A stretch of DNA of 64,000 nt from an uncultured Collinsella sp. (GCA_959019775.1 CAUEPS010000001.1:62001-126000); one strand, 5' to 3'; shown: positions 51,184 to 60,751, numbered from the stretch's first letter. The notes: a model not told the origin generated them from the sequence alone. Program-made: numbers and translations.

Positions 51184-52539
51184 ATGCTTCTGGTCGCTAA
51201 CGGTTCCGTTTTTACCCGCAACGCTCAGACCCCGTTTATTCCAAACGGTGCGGTCGCCATTGACGGAGATACGATCATCGAAGTGGGCCCCGAGTGCGAG
51301 CTCAAGGCCAAGTACCCGGATGCCGAGTACGTCGACGCCCGGGGCAACCTCATCATGCCCGGACTCATCAACTGCCACACCCACATCTACTCGGGTCTGG
51401 CCCGCGGCCTTGCCATTAAGGGCTGCAACCCCACCAACTTCCTGGAGAATCTTGAGCAGCAGTGGTGGAAGATCGACGACAACCTGACGCTCGACGGCAC
51501 CAAGGCCAGCGCCTATGCCACGATCCTGGACTCCATCCGCGACGGCGTCACCACGATCTTCGATCACCACGCGAGCTTCTGCGAGATCCCGGGAAGCCTC
51601 TTTACCATTAAGGATGCAGCTCAGGAGCTGGGCATGCGTTCGTGCCTGTGCTACGAGGTCTCCGATCGCCGCGGCCAGGAAAAATGCGACCAGGCCATTG
51701 CCGAGAACGCCGAGTTTGCCCAGTGGGCCGCCAAGGAGCGTCGCGATAACGACAACCACATGATCGCCGCCATGTTTGGCGGTCACGCCACCTTTACGCT
51801 GTCGGACGAGACCATGGACAAGATGGCCGAGGCCAACAACGGCCTGACCGGTTTCCACATCCACGTGTGCGAGGGCATGAACGACGTGTGGGACTCCCGC
51901 CTCAACCGCGGCGGTATCAGCCCCGTCGAGCGCCTGCTGCAGCACAACCTGCTCGGTCCCGACACCATGCTCGGCCACTGCATCCACGTGACGCCCGCCG
52001 AGATGGATATCGTCAAGGAGTCCGGCACCTGGCTGGTCAACAACCCCGAATCCAATATGGGCAACGCCGTGGGCTGCGCCCCCGTGCTCGAGTTCTTCCG
52101 CCGCGGCATCCCCGTGTGCATGGGCACCGACGCCTACACCCACGATATGCTCGAGAGCCTCAAGGTCTTCCTGATCATTCAGCGCCACAACGCCGCCATG
52201 CCCAACGTGGGCTGGTGCGAGGCCATGACCATGCTGTTCGAGAACAACGCCAAGATGGCCAGCAAGTACTTCGATCGCAAGCTCGGCGTGCTCGAGGCCG
52301 GCGCTGCCGCCGACGTCATCGTTATGGACTACAATCCCTTTACGCCGCTGAGCGAGGAGAACATCGACGGCCACATGCTCTTTGGCATGATGGGCAAAAA
52401 CTGCCGCACCACCATCATCAACGGCAAGGTCCTGTACAAGGATCGCGAGTTCGTCGGTATCGATGAGGAAAAGATCAACGCGTGGACCATGGCTGAGTCC
52501 AAGAAGCTCTGGAGCACGCTCAACGATCGCACCTACTAA
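51184..52539 (+). CDS. ssnA: putative aminohydrolase SsnA
   Basis: A 451-residue amidohydrolase-superfamily protein. NCHTHIYSGLARGLAIKG gives the HxH metal ligands (about residue 60), further His lie in FDHHASFCE and GFHIHVCEG (about 220), GHCIHV supplies another, and MGTDAYTHDM has the conserved Asp (about 315). The same family deaminates or hydrolyses ring compounds such as guanine or ureides; the SsnA substrate is not established. I use the ATG at 51184 after GAAGGGAG. SsnA commonly accompanies YgfK and selenium-dependent molybdenum hydroxylases, as here. Confidence 0.92.
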   Translation: MLLVANGSVFTRNAQTPFIPNGAVAIDGDTIIEVGPECELKAKYPDAEYVDARGNLIMPGLINCHTHIYSGLARGLAIKGCNPTNFLENLEQQWWKIDDNLTLDGTKASAYATILDSIRDGVTTIFDHHASFCEIPGSLFTIKDAAQELGMRSCLCYEVSDRRGQEKCDQAIAENAEFAQWAAKERRDNDNHMIAAMFGGHATFTLSDETMDKMAEANNGLTGFHIHVCEGMNDVWDSRLNRGGISPVERLLQHNLLGPDTMLGHCIHVTPAEMDIVKESGTWLVNNPESNMGNAVGCAPVLEFFRRGIPVCMGTDAYTHDMLESLKVFLIIQRHNAAMPNVGWCEAMTMLFENNAKMASKYFDRKLGVLEAGAAADVIVMDYNPFTPLSEENIDGHMLFGMMGKNCRTTIINGKVLYKDREFVGIDEEKINAWTMAESKKLWSTLNDRTY

Positions 52540-52554
52540 TTCACAAGTAGATTC

Positions 52555-52675
52555 ACGCGCGCCGGATGTTTCGCCGCATCTGACGCGCGTATAGGCGGCC
52601 TCCGCGGGGTCGCCGGCGCTGTGCTAGCGCTACACCGTATTTGCGCCCGCCGCGCGGTCTCGCCGGGCGTTACAG
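52555..52675 (+). promoter_or_regulatory. hairpin-rich spacer between ssnA and ygfK
   Basis: ACGCGCG/CGCGCGT (52555-52590) with GATG/CATC inside, then a hairpin with CGCCCG/CGGGCG arms shortly before the GAGAGGAG ribosome site. No T-run follows, so it is more likely an mRNA processing or stability element than a terminator. Confidence 0.4.
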
Positions 52676-52688
52676 AGAGGAGCTCATT

Positions 52689-55688
52689 ATGAGCGACATC
52701 ATGAGGCCGATCCCGTTTTCGCAGCTGATGAACTGGATCATCGAGGAGCACAAGACCCAGGACGCCATCTTTGGCGTGCGCAAGATGGTCACGACCAACC
52801 AGGAGGGCGCGCTTCCCATTTTTGACGAGCGCATCGAGACTCCGTTTGGCCCGGCCGCCGGTCCCAATACGCAGCTGGCCCAGAACATCGTGGCATCCTA
52901 CGTGGCCGGTTCCCGCTTCTTTGAGCTCAAGACCGTTCAGGTTATGGACGGCGAGGAGCTCTCCAAGTGTGTGAACAAGCCCTGCATCGTGGCGCAGGAC
53001 GAGTGCTACAACTGCGAGTGGTCGACCGAGCTCGAGGTTCCGCAGGCCTTTGCCGAGTACGTGAAGGCATGGTTTGCCTGCCACCTGATCGCTCGCGAGT
53101 ACGGCCTGGGCAGCCCGGATGGTTTTGTCTTCAACATGTCCGTGGGTTATGACCTCGAGGGCATCAAGAGCCCCAAGGTCGATGCGTACATTGAGGGCAT
53201 GAAGGACGCCAGCGGCTCCGAGGTTTGGAACGAGTGCCGCACGTGGGCGCTCGCTAACCTGGACAAGTTTGAGAATGTCGATGCCGCGTTTGTCGAGTCC
53301 ATCCCGGCGCGCGTCTCCAACTCCATTACCGAGTCCACGCTGCATGGCTGCCCGCCGGCGGAGATCGAGCGCATCGCGACCTATCTGATTACCGAGAAGG
53401 GTCTCAACACCTACATCAAGTGCAACCCCACGCTGCTGGGCTATGAGTTTGCTCGCCAGCGCCTCAACGAGCTGGGCTTCGACTACATCGTCTTCGATGA
53501 CACGCACTTCCGCGAGGATCTGCAGTGGGTCGACGCTGTGCCCATGTTTGAGCGTCTGATTGCCCTGTGTGCCGAGCGCGGCCTGGAGTTTGGCGTCAAG
53601 CTGACCAACACGTTCCCCGTCGACGTGACGAGGAACGAGCTGCCCTCCACCGAGATGTACATGTCCGGCCGTTCGCTGTTCTCGCTGACCATCGAGGCCG
53701 CCCGTCGCATTACCGAGCAGTTCGATGGCAAGCTGCGCATTAGCTACTCTGGCGGTGCTACGGTCTACAACATCCGCGCCCTGCACGATGCCGGCATTTG
53801 GCCCGTCACCCTGGCGACCGACGTACTCAAGCCTGGTGGCTACGAGCGCTTTAGCCAGATGGCTGGCGAGTTTACCGACCTGGATGGCAAGCCGTTCGCG
53901 GGCGTCTCTCTCGAGGCCGTGACTGCGATCCAGACCGACTCGCTCACCAACCCGCTCTACAAGAAGCCGCTGCGCCCGCTGCCCGACCGCAAGGTCGCCG
54001 GCAAGAGCCCGCTTTCCGACTGCTTTACCACGCCGTGCCGCACGAGCTGCCCCATCCAGCAGGATATTCCCGCCTATCTGGCGGCTGTTGACGAGGGCCG
54101 CTACGAGGACGCACTCAACATCATCATCGAGCGCAACGCCCTGCCGTTCATCACCGGTACCATCTGCCCGCATCCCTGCGGCCGTGCCTGCGAGCGTGCG
54201 TTCTACGAGCCCGAGGGCGCCCAGATCCGCGCCAGCAAGCTCAAGGCCGCCCGCGAGGCCATGACGGCCGTGCTGCCCAAGCTGCGCGCCCAGGCCATCG
54301 CCAACGACGGCGAGCGCAACGTTGCCGTTATCGGCGGCGGCCCGGCCGGCCTGGCGACGGCGTTCTTCCTGACGCGTGCCGGCGTGCCCGTCACCATCTT
54401 CGAGGCCCGCGATTCGCTCGGCGGCGTGGTCCGTCACGTGATCCCCGAGTTCCGTATCGCCAGTGACGATATCTCTCACGATGCCGAGCTCTGCTTGGCC
54501 TTTGGCGCCAAGGTACAGCTCAATGCTCGCGTGGATTCCATTGAAGAGCTCAAGGCCCAGGGCTTTACCAACGTGGTCGTGGCCACCGGTGCCTGGATGC
54601 CCGGCTCTGCGGGCTTGGGCGAGGGTGCCGAGCTCGACGTGCTGGAGTTCCTCGAGGCCGCCAAGAAGGGCGAGAAGCTCGAGCTGGGCGAGGATGTCGT
54701 AGTCATTGGCGCCGGTAACACCGCTATGGATGCGGCTCGCGTGGCCAAGCGCCTGGCTGGTGTGAAAAACGTGCGTCTGGTGTATCGTCGCACCAAGAAG
54801 CAGATGCCCGCCGACGAGGAAGAGCTTGATCTTGCTCTTGCCGACGGCGTTGAGTTCTGCGAGCTGCTGGCGCCCAAGGCGCTCAACGGCTCCGTGCTGA
54901 CCTGCGACGTTATGGAGCTCGGCGAGCCGGATGCAAGCGGCCGTCGCAGCCCCGTCGCCACGGGCGAGACCGTCGAGCTTTCCGCCACCACGGTGATCTG
55001 TGCCGTGGGCGAGGGCATCGATGCCAGCCTGTACGACGCCGCGGGTGTTGAGCACGACCGTCGCGGCCGCCTTGCCGCCACCTCCACCGGCGTCGAGGGC
55101 GTCTGGGCTGCGGGCGACTGCCGTCGCGGTCCTGCTACCGTGGTCGAGGCTATCGCCGACGCCGCCGAAGTCGCCCGTGCCATCGCCGGCGTGGACTTTA
55201 ACAAGTACGCCGACCAGAATGCTCAGGCCGGTCGCGAGGACGCCTGCTACGAGCGCAAGGGGTCGCTGTGCCGCGACAAGCGCAATTGCACCAAGACCCG
55301 CTGCCTGGGCTGCGGCTCGGTATGCGAGGTCTGCTGCGACGTGTGCCCCAACCGCGCCAACGTTGCCATTAAGGTGCCGGGCCTGGCCAAGCATCAGGTC
55401 GTTCACGTCGACGGCATGTGCAACGAGTGCGGCAACTGCGCCGTGTTCTGCCCCTACCAGGAGGGTCGTCCCTACAAGGACAAGCTCACCCTGTTCTGGA
55501 GCGAGGAGGACATGGAGAACTCCGAGAACGAGGGCTTCCTGGCCGTGGACGAGGACCACTTTAAGGTCCGCGTCGCCGGCACGGTCCGCACCGTCTCGGT
55601 CGATGCCGTCAACACCGGCCTTCCCGAGGCCGTCCGCCTGACCATCAGGGCCGTGCGCGACAACTATTCGTACCTTCTTAAGAAATAG
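52689..55688 (+). CDS. ygfK: YgfK-type putative selenate reductase subunit (iron-sulphur flavoprotein)
   Basis: A 999-residue protein. The N-terminal part (1 to about 420) is a dihydroorotate-dehydrogenase-like barrel (TPFGPAAGPNTQLAQN, CHGCPPAEIERI). The middle (about 440-850) is a glutamate-synthase small-subunit-like module with its own Cys motif (CFTTPCRTSCPIQQDIP) and two dinucleotide sites, AVIGGGPAGLATAFFL (FAD) and VVIGAGNTAMDAARVAKRL (NADPH). The C-terminus has a ferredoxin region (CLGCGSVCEVCCDVCPNRA, CNECGNCAVFCPY). It probably feeds electrons to or from the hydroxylase encoded downstream. The selenate reductase name is historical; a redox role in purine breakdown is more likely. 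Confidence 0.93.
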   Translation: MSDIMRPIPFSQLMNWIIEEHKTQDAIFGVRKMVTTNQEGALPIFDERIETPFGPAAGPNTQLAQNIVASYVAGSRFFELKTVQVMDGEELSKCVNKPCIVAQDECYNCEWSTELEVPQAFAEYVKAWFACHLIAREYGLGSPDGFVFNMSVGYDLEGIKSPKVDAYIEGMKDASGSEVWNECRTWALANLDKFENVDAAFVESIPARVSNSITESTLHGCPPAEIERIATYLITEKGLNTYIKCNPTLLGYEFARQRLNELGFDYIVFDDTHFREDLQWVDAVPMFERLIALCAERGLEFGVKLTNTFPVDVTRNELPSTEMYMSGRSLFSLTIEAARRITEQFDGKLRISYSGGATVYNIRALHDAGIWPVTLATDVLKPGGYERFSQMAGEFTDLDGKPFAGVSLEAVTAIQTDSLTNPLYKKPLRPLPDRKVAGKSPLSDCFTTPCRTSCPIQQDIPAYLAAVDEGRYEDALNIIIERNALPFITGTICPHPCGRACERAFYEPEGAQIRASKLKAAREAMTAVLPKLRAQAIANDGERNVAVIGGGPAGLATAFFLTRAGVPVTIFEARDSLGGVVRHVIPEFRIASDDISHDAELCLAFGAKVQLNARVDSIEELKAQGFTNVVVATGAWMPGSAGLGEGAELDVLEFLEAAKKGEKLELGEDVVVIGAGNTAMDAARVAKRLAGVKNVRLVYRRTKKQMPADEEELDLALADGVEFCELLAPKALNGSVLTCDVMELGEPDASGRRSPVATGETVELSATTVICAVGEGIDASLYDAAGVEHDRRGRLAATSTGVEGVWAAGDCRRGPATVVEAIADAAEVARAIAGVDFNKYADQNAQAGREDACYERKGSLCRDKRNCTKTRCLGCGSVCEVCCDVCPNRANVAIKVPGLAKHQVVHVDGMCNECGNCAVFCPYQEGRPYKDKLTLFWSEEDMENSENEGFLAVDEDHFKVRVAGTVRTVSVDAVNTGLPEAVRLTIRAVRDNYSYLLKK

Positions 55689-55699
55689 GCGAGTCTCTT

Positions 55700-56179
55700 A
55701 TGGCCAAATCCATTCAACATAACGTGGCCTACGTTGCCTGCGGAAGTGGTTGTGCCTCCGCAGGCGGCGACGCCCGCTGCAGCGAAGGCTGCATTGGCTG
55801 TGGCGCCTGCGTCACGGCCTGCCCCCACGGCGCCATTGCGCTGGTCGATGGCATCGCCCGCGTGGACCGTTCCAAGTGCACGGGCTGCGGCCTGTGCGGC
55901 ATGGCGTGCCCGCAGCGCGTGATTGCCTTCGTTCCCGGCTACCAGAACATTCTGGTGCGCTGCAACAACACCGACAAAGGTGTCATTGCGCGCAAGATCT
56001 GCGACACGAGCTGCATCGGTTGCGGCATGTGCGCCAAAAAGTGCCCCGCCGGCGCTATCCGCATCGAGGACAACTGCGCCCATATCGACGGCGCGGACTG
56101 CCTGTCGTGCGGCATGTGCGCCGTCGTCTGCCCGCATGGCGCCATCCACGACCGCACCGGCATCGCCGCTGGCGTGTAG
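55700..56179 (+). CDS. four-cluster [4Fe-4S] ferredoxin-like protein
   Basis: A 159-residue protein with four CxxCxxCxxxCP motifs: CIGCGACVTACP, CTGCGLCGMACP, CIGCGMCAKKCP and CLSCGMCAVVCP. Each should bind one [4Fe-4S] cluster. An extra Cys set in VACGSGCAS precedes them. The paired arrangement resembles the C-terminal ferredoxin part of RnfB. It lies between YgfK and the hydroxylase, 12 bases from each, and is the likely electron wire between them. Confidence 0.93.
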   Translation: MAKSIQHNVAYVACGSGCASAGGDARCSEGCIGCGACVTACPHGAIALVDGIARVDRSKCTGCGLCGMACPQRVIAFVPGYQNILVRCNNTDKGVIARKICDTSCIGCGMCAKKCPAGAIRIEDNCAHIDGADCLSCGMCAVVCPHGAIHDRTGIAAGV

Positions 56180-56191
56180 AAGGGAATCACC

Positions 56192-58969
56192 ATGGCACAG
56201 GAATTCACTTTTACCGTTAACGGCGTCGAGCGCACGACGACCCAAAACAAACCGCTGCTGCGTTATCTGCGCGACGACCTGCACATTCACTCCGCCAAGG
56301 ACGGCTGCTCCGAGGGCGCGTGCGGCACCTGCACCATCCACGTGGACGGTGCGGCCGTCAAGGCGTGCGTGCTGACCACCGCTCTTGCCGCCGGCCGCAG
56401 CATCGTGACCGTCGAGGGCCTGCCCGAGGACGTGCGCGAGGCCTTTGTGTACGCCTTTGGCGCCGTGGGCGCCGTGCAGTGCGGCTTTTGCATCCCCGGC
56501 ATGGTCATGGCGGGTGCGGCACTCATCGCCGAGGACCCCGAGCCCACCGAGGAACAGATCAAGTACGCCATTCGCGGCAACGTCTGCCGTTGCACCGGCT
56601 ACAAGAAGATTATCGAGGGCATTTCGCTGGCAGCCGCGGTGCTCCGCGGCGAAAAGCAGATCGACGAGGACCTGGAGCGCGGCGATGACTACGGCGTGGG
56701 CAAGCGCGCCTTCCGTATCGACGTGCGCAAGAAGGTGCTCGGCGAGGGCAAGTACCCCGACGACATCGACGAGCTCGACCAGCCGGGCCTGACCTATGCC
56801 AGCGCCGTGCGCTCGAAGTACCCGCGTGCCCGCGTGCTCTCCATCGATACCTCCAAGGCCGAGGCCCTGCCCGGCGTGGTGGGCATTCTGCGCGCCGAGG
56901 ACGTGCCGGTCAACCAGGTCGGCCACCTTATCCAGGACTGGGACGTCATGATCGCCCAGGGCGATATCACCCGCTGCGTGGGCGATGCCATCGTGCTGGT
57001 GGTTGCCGAGGACGAGGCGACGCTCGAGAAGGCCAAGAAGCTCGTCAAGGTTGATTACGAGCCTCTGGAACCCGTGCGCAACATCGCCGAGGCCAGGGCT
57101 GCCGACGCTCCGCGCCTGCACGACAGCTTCTTTGCCTTTGGCAACACGGTGGAGCTCAAGGACAACGTATGCCAGAGCCGTCACGTGACGCGTGGCGACG
57201 CCGCCAAGGCGCTGGCGGAGAGCGCGTTCACCGTGACGCAGCGCTTTACTACGCCCTTTACCGAGCATGCTTTCTTGGAGCCCGAGTGCGCCGTCGCCTT
57301 CCCGTACAAGAACGGCGTCAAGGTGCAGTCGACCGACCAGGGCGCCTACGACACGCGTAAAGAGTGCGCCCACATGTTTGGCTGGGATAGCGAGCCCGAG
57401 CGCGTGGTCGTCGAGACCATGCTCGTGGGCGGCGGCTTTGGCGGCAAGGAGGACGTGTCCATCCAGCACCTGGCCGCGCTCGCCGCATATAAGTTCCAGC
57501 GTCCCGTAAAGTGCAAGCTCGCGCGTGCCGAGTCGCTCGCGTTCCATCCCAAGCGCCACGCCATGGACGGCACCTTTACACTGGGCTGCGACGCCGAGGG
57601 CAACTTTACCGGCCTGGATTGCGAGATCAACTTTGATACCGGCGCCTACGCGTCGCTGTGCGGCCCGGTGCTCGAGCGCGCCTGTACGCATGCCGTCGGC
57701 CCCTACAAGTACCAGAATACCGACATTCGCGGCTTTGGCTACTACACCAACAACCCGCCCGCCGGCGCGTACCGCGGCTTTGGCGTTTGCCAGTCCGAGT
57801 TTGCGCTCGAGAGCCTGATCGACCTGCTGGCCGAGAAGGTCGGCCTGGATCCGTGGGAGATCCGCTACCGTAACGCCATCGAGCCGGGCGAGGTTCTGCC
57901 CAACGGGCAGATTGCCGACTGCTCCACGGCGCTGAAGGAGACGCTGCTCGAGGTCAAGGATGCCTACTATGCGCATCCCGGACACGCCGGTATCGCCTGC
58001 GCCATGAAGAACGCCGGCGTGGGCGTGGGCCTGCCCGATGCCGGCCGCTGCAAGATTCGCGTCGAGAACGGCGTGGCCGTGGTCTATGCTGCCACGTCCG
58101 ACATCGGCCAGGGCTGCAACACGGTCTTTTTGCAGGACGTTGCCGAGGCATGCGGCCTGCCGCTTCGCTGCATCGCCAATGGCGAGTGCTCTACCGAGAA
58201 CGCTCCCGACTCCGGCACCACGTCTGGCTCGCGTCAGACGGTCGTGACCGGCGAGGCCGTGCGCGGTGCCGCCTTCCTGCTGCGCGATGCCATGCTTGAC
58301 ATCGAGGCCGGCAAGCATGCACCCGATGCTCCTGTGAGCGCCCATGGTGATGGCATCAAGATCGAGTACGACGACGGTCGCGCCTATCAGCTGCACACAC
58401 AGGAACTCGTCGCCGGCCAGGGTATGCATCCTCAAGATCCCGCTGCCGCCATCAAGGCGCTCGAGGGCTGCGAGTTTGGGTACGTGTACCTGGAGCCGAC
58501 CGACAAGCTGGGCGCCGACGTTCCCAACCCCAAGAGCCACATCTGCTACGGCTTTGCCACGCATGTGGTCATTCTGGATGATGACGGTCGCGTGAGCGAG
58601 GTCTATGCCGCGCACGATTCCGGCAAGGTGGTCAATCCCATCTCCATCCAGGGTCAGATCGAAGGCGGCGTGCTCATGGGTATGGGCTATGCGCTTACCG
58701 AGGATTGGCCGCTCAAGGACTGCGTGCCCCAGGCAAGGTACGGCACGCTCGGACTGTTCCGTGCGCCCGAGATTCCGGATATCCACGCCATCTACGTGGA
58801 GAAGGATGAGCTGCTGCCCGTGGCATACGGCGGCAAGGGCATCGGCGAGATCGCAACGATTCCCACGGCGCCCGCCGTACAGAACGCCTATCGCGCATTT
58901 GACGGCAAGCTGCGTCCGGATCTGCCCATGGTGGATACGCCCTACAGCCGCGCCCGCAACCGCGGGTAG
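56192..58969 (+). CDS. xdhD: selenium-dependent xanthine dehydrogenase-type molybdenum hydroxylase (fused)
   Basis: A 925-residue fusion of the small iron-sulphur subunit (1 to about 160) and the large molybdenum subunit (about 170-925), without the FAD subunit. CSEGACGTC and then a later Cys bind the plant-type [2Fe-2S] cluster; CGFC and CRCTGY bind the second. GGGFGGKED (about 410) and AYRGFG (about 528) approach the molybdopterin, and GKGIGEIATIP near the end carries the catalytic Glu. The fused layout fits E. coli XdhD and selenium-dependent hydroxylases. The selenium is a labile cofactor, and the frame has no in-frame TGA. Substrate is probably xanthine or another purine. Confidence 0.92.
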   Translation: MAQEFTFTVNGVERTTTQNKPLLRYLRDDLHIHSAKDGCSEGACGTCTIHVDGAAVKACVLTTALAAGRSIVTVEGLPEDVREAFVYAFGAVGAVQCGFCIPGMVMAGAALIAEDPEPTEEQIKYAIRGNVCRCTGYKKIIEGISLAAAVLRGEKQIDEDLERGDDYGVGKRAFRIDVRKKVLGEGKYPDDIDELDQPGLTYASAVRSKYPRARVLSIDTSKAEALPGVVGILRAEDVPVNQVGHLIQDWDVMIAQGDITRCVGDAIVLVVAEDEATLEKAKKLVKVDYEPLEPVRNIAEARAADAPRLHDSFFAFGNTVELKDNVCQSRHVTRGDAAKALAESAFTVTQRFTTPFTEHAFLEPECAVAFPYKNGVKVQSTDQGAYDTRKECAHMFGWDSEPERVVVETMLVGGGFGGKEDVSIQHLAALAAYKFQRPVKCKLARAESLAFHPKRHAMDGTFTLGCDAEGNFTGLDCEINFDTGAYASLCGPVLERACTHAVGPYKYQNTDIRGFGYYTNNPPAGAYRGFGVCQSEFALESLIDLLAEKVGLDPWEIRYRNAIEPGEVLPNGQIADCSTALKETLLEVKDAYYAHPGHAGIACAMKNAGVGVGLPDAGRCKIRVENGVAVVYAATSDIGQGCNTVFLQDVAEACGLPLRCIANGECSTENAPDSGTTSGSRQTVVTGEAVRGAAFLLRDAMLDIEAGKHAPDAPVSAHGDGIKIEYDDGRAYQLHTQELVAGQGMHPQDPAAAIKALEGCEFGYVYLEPTDKLGADVPNPKSHICYGFATHVVILDDDGRVSEVYAAHDSGKVVNPISIQGQIEGGVLMGMGYALTEDWPLKDCVPQARYGTLGLFRAPEIPDIHAIYVEKDELLPVAYGGKGIGEIATIPTAPAVQNAYRAFDGKLRPDLPMVDTPYSRARNRG

Positions 58970-59038
58970 GGTAGGGCGCGGACGGCCATTGCTGACGAGC
59001 TGTTCGCGCTCAACATCAACTACATACGCTGCGCCTTT

Positions 59039-59074
59039 GGCCCCGGCTCCATCGCGAGCCGGGGCCCTTTGTTT
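59039..59074 (+). terminator. terminator after the hydroxylase gene
   Basis: A perfect 11-bp stem GGCCCCGGCTC / GAGCCGGGGCC followed by CTTTGTTT. It closes the purine module. Confidence 0.88.
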
Positions 59075-59079
59075 GGAGT

Positions 59080-59193
59080 GGAAACTGCGTCCCGGATTTG
59101 GCGCTCAGAACGGGACACGCTTTCCGGATGGCATGTTTGGCGGAAACTACGGCCCAGTTTTTGGCTCCAGAACGGGATACATTTTCCGGAACG
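59080..59193. repeat. two-unit degenerate tandem repeat
   Basis: Units at 59080-59131 and 59142-59193 share GGAAACT, then TTTGGC or TTTTGGC, then CAGAACGGGA and TTTCCGGA, at a period of about 62 bp. No open frame crosses them meaningfully. Confidence 0.65.
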
Positions 59194-59241
59194 GTCCACG
59201 TGCGGCGGTGTGTCGCCCCTTTTCGTGCGCCGCTTGTCGAA

Positions 59242-59297
59242 TTACGTTATAGCTAGCTATATTATAGGAAGGTATAATATAGCTAGCTATAACGTAA
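59242..59297. repeat. perfect 25-bp inverted repeat in the promoter of the ATPase gene
   Basis: Arms 59242-59266 and 59273-59297 are exact reverse complements around the 6-nt loop GGAAGG. Each arm holds the smaller palindrome TAGCTAGCTA, and TATAAT at 59273-59278 can be a -10 box. It ends 15 bp before the ATG and is strikingly AT-rich in GC-rich surroundings. Confidence 0.92.
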
Positions 59298-59312
59298 AGG
59301 AAGGATGGCCCT

Positions 59313-60704
59313 ATGTTTATCGGAAGAACAGCGGAAATGTCCGAGCTCAATCGACTGTATGGCACGGGCTCCTTTGAGATGCCTGTGATTTACGGCCGCC
59401 GTCGCGTGGGCAAAACGCGTCTTATCACAGAGTTTATCCAAGGCAAGAAAGCTATTTACTTTCAAGCTCGTCGTACCAATGCGGAGGCAAACCTGCACGG
59501 CTTTAGCCAGGCGATACTTGCAGGCTCGGTTGGTGCTGCAGGCGTGTCGTTTCGTAGTTTTGACGAAGCGTTCGATGCATTGGCCACCATGGCTCGCACG
59601 GAACGTTTGGTTGTCGTGATTGACGAGTATCCCTATCTCGCCCAATCGAATCCCGAAATCAGCTCGTTGCTGCAAGACAAGATCGATCACTTATACAAAG
59701 AGACCAGGCTAATGCTGATCCTATGCGGCTCGTCTCTTTCGTTTATGGAGGAACAGGTGTTGGGCTACGAGAGCCCACTATACGGTAGGCGTACGGCCCA
59801 GTTTAAGATCATGCCGCTCGATTTTACGACGACCCTCGGCCTGTGGCAGAGCATGGGTCGCGAAGACGCTGCAGTTTGCTATGGCATGACGGGTGGCATT
59901 CCTGCATATATCGAGAAAGTCGATCCTGCCGCACCGCTCAAGGACAACATCAAACGTCTTTTTCTTACTCCTACGGGCTATCTCTTTGAGGAGCCGAGTA
60001 ACCTGCTATTGCAGGAGTGCCGCAATCCCGAGCAATATGATGCGATCGTGCAAGCAATTGCCCAGGGGCGCTCGAAGATCTCGGAGATTGCGAGCTCTAC
60101 GGGAATCCCTGCGAGCAACGTAAAGAGCTATGTGGATAAGCTGGCGTCGCTTGGGATTGTCGAGCGCGAGCTGCCCCTAAACGAGACGAGCAATAAGCGA
60201 GCCGTGTATCTGCTGAGCGACCAGATGTTTAGGTTCTGGTACAAGTTTGTTCCGCAGAACATCGGGCTGATTCAAAACGATATGGCCGAGATGGCGTATG
60301 AGCGCATTGAGCCGCACGTATCGGATTATATGGGTACGGTCTTTGAGATTATATGCAGACAATACGTGTACGAACTCGCGCGGGCGGGCCAGCTTGATGT
60401 GGTTCCGGCAAGCGTTGGGCGCTGGTGGGGGACGGATAATCGCACGCATACGCAGGAAGAAATCGACTTGATTGTTGACGATGGCGAGGGCACTGCGCTG
60501 TTTGCGGAATGCAAATGGCGCAATGAACCGGTGGGCGAAGACGTGCTGCAAAAGCTCGTGCATCGAAGCGAGCTCTTTAGGCGGCAGCACAAAAGCTATG
60601 CGATCTTCTCGAAGCGAGGCTTTACGCAAGGATGTCAGGAAGCTGCGGCGAGCAGGGGAGATGCCAAGCTGATTTCGTTTGCCGAGATGTGCGAGCGGAG
60701 ATAA
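59313..60704 (+). CDS. AAA-type ATPase with DUF234-like nuclease-fold C-terminus
   Basis: A 463-residue protein. The Walker A motif is GRRRVGKT (28-35) and the Walker B is RLVVVIDEYP (about 104-113); the fold matches archaeal/bacterial single-protein STAND-like ATPases. A winged-helix region follows (ISEIASSTGIPASNVKSYVDKLASLGIVER, about 255-285). The C-terminus has EEIDLIVDD...LFAECKW, spaced like a PD-(D/E)XK nuclease core (Asp, then Glu-x-Lys). AAGGAAGG precedes the ATG. The function of these proteins is not established. Confidence 0.85.
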   Translation: MFIGRTAEMSELNRLYGTGSFEMPVIYGRRRVGKTRLITEFIQGKKAIYFQARRTNAEANLHGFSQAILAGSVGAAGVSFRSFDEAFDALATMARTERLVVVIDEYPYLAQSNPEISSLLQDKIDHLYKETRLMLILCGSSLSFMEEQVLGYESPLYGRRTAQFKIMPLDFTTTLGLWQSMGREDAAVCYGMTGGIPAYIEKVDPAAPLKDNIKRLFLTPTGYLFEEPSNLLLQECRNPEQYDAIVQAIAQGRSKISEIASSTGIPASNVKSYVDKLASLGIVERELPLNETSNKRAVYLLSDQMFRFWYKFVPQNIGLIQNDMAEMAYERIEPHVSDYMGTVFEIICRQYVYELARAGQLDVVPASVGRWWGTDNRTHTQEEIDLIVDDGEGTALFAECKWRNEPVGEDVLQKLVHRSELFRRQHKSYAIFSKRGFTQGCQEAAASRGDAKLISFAEMCERR

Positions 60705-60751
60705 CCAAGCACGCTCTGATGTGATGCTCGGAATGGGTCGCGCTAAGGATG

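Noticed and set aside
56192..58969. Selenocysteine codon in the hydroxylase gene
   Set aside because: The frame contains no internal TGA. In this enzyme group selenium is a labile cofactor, so none is required.
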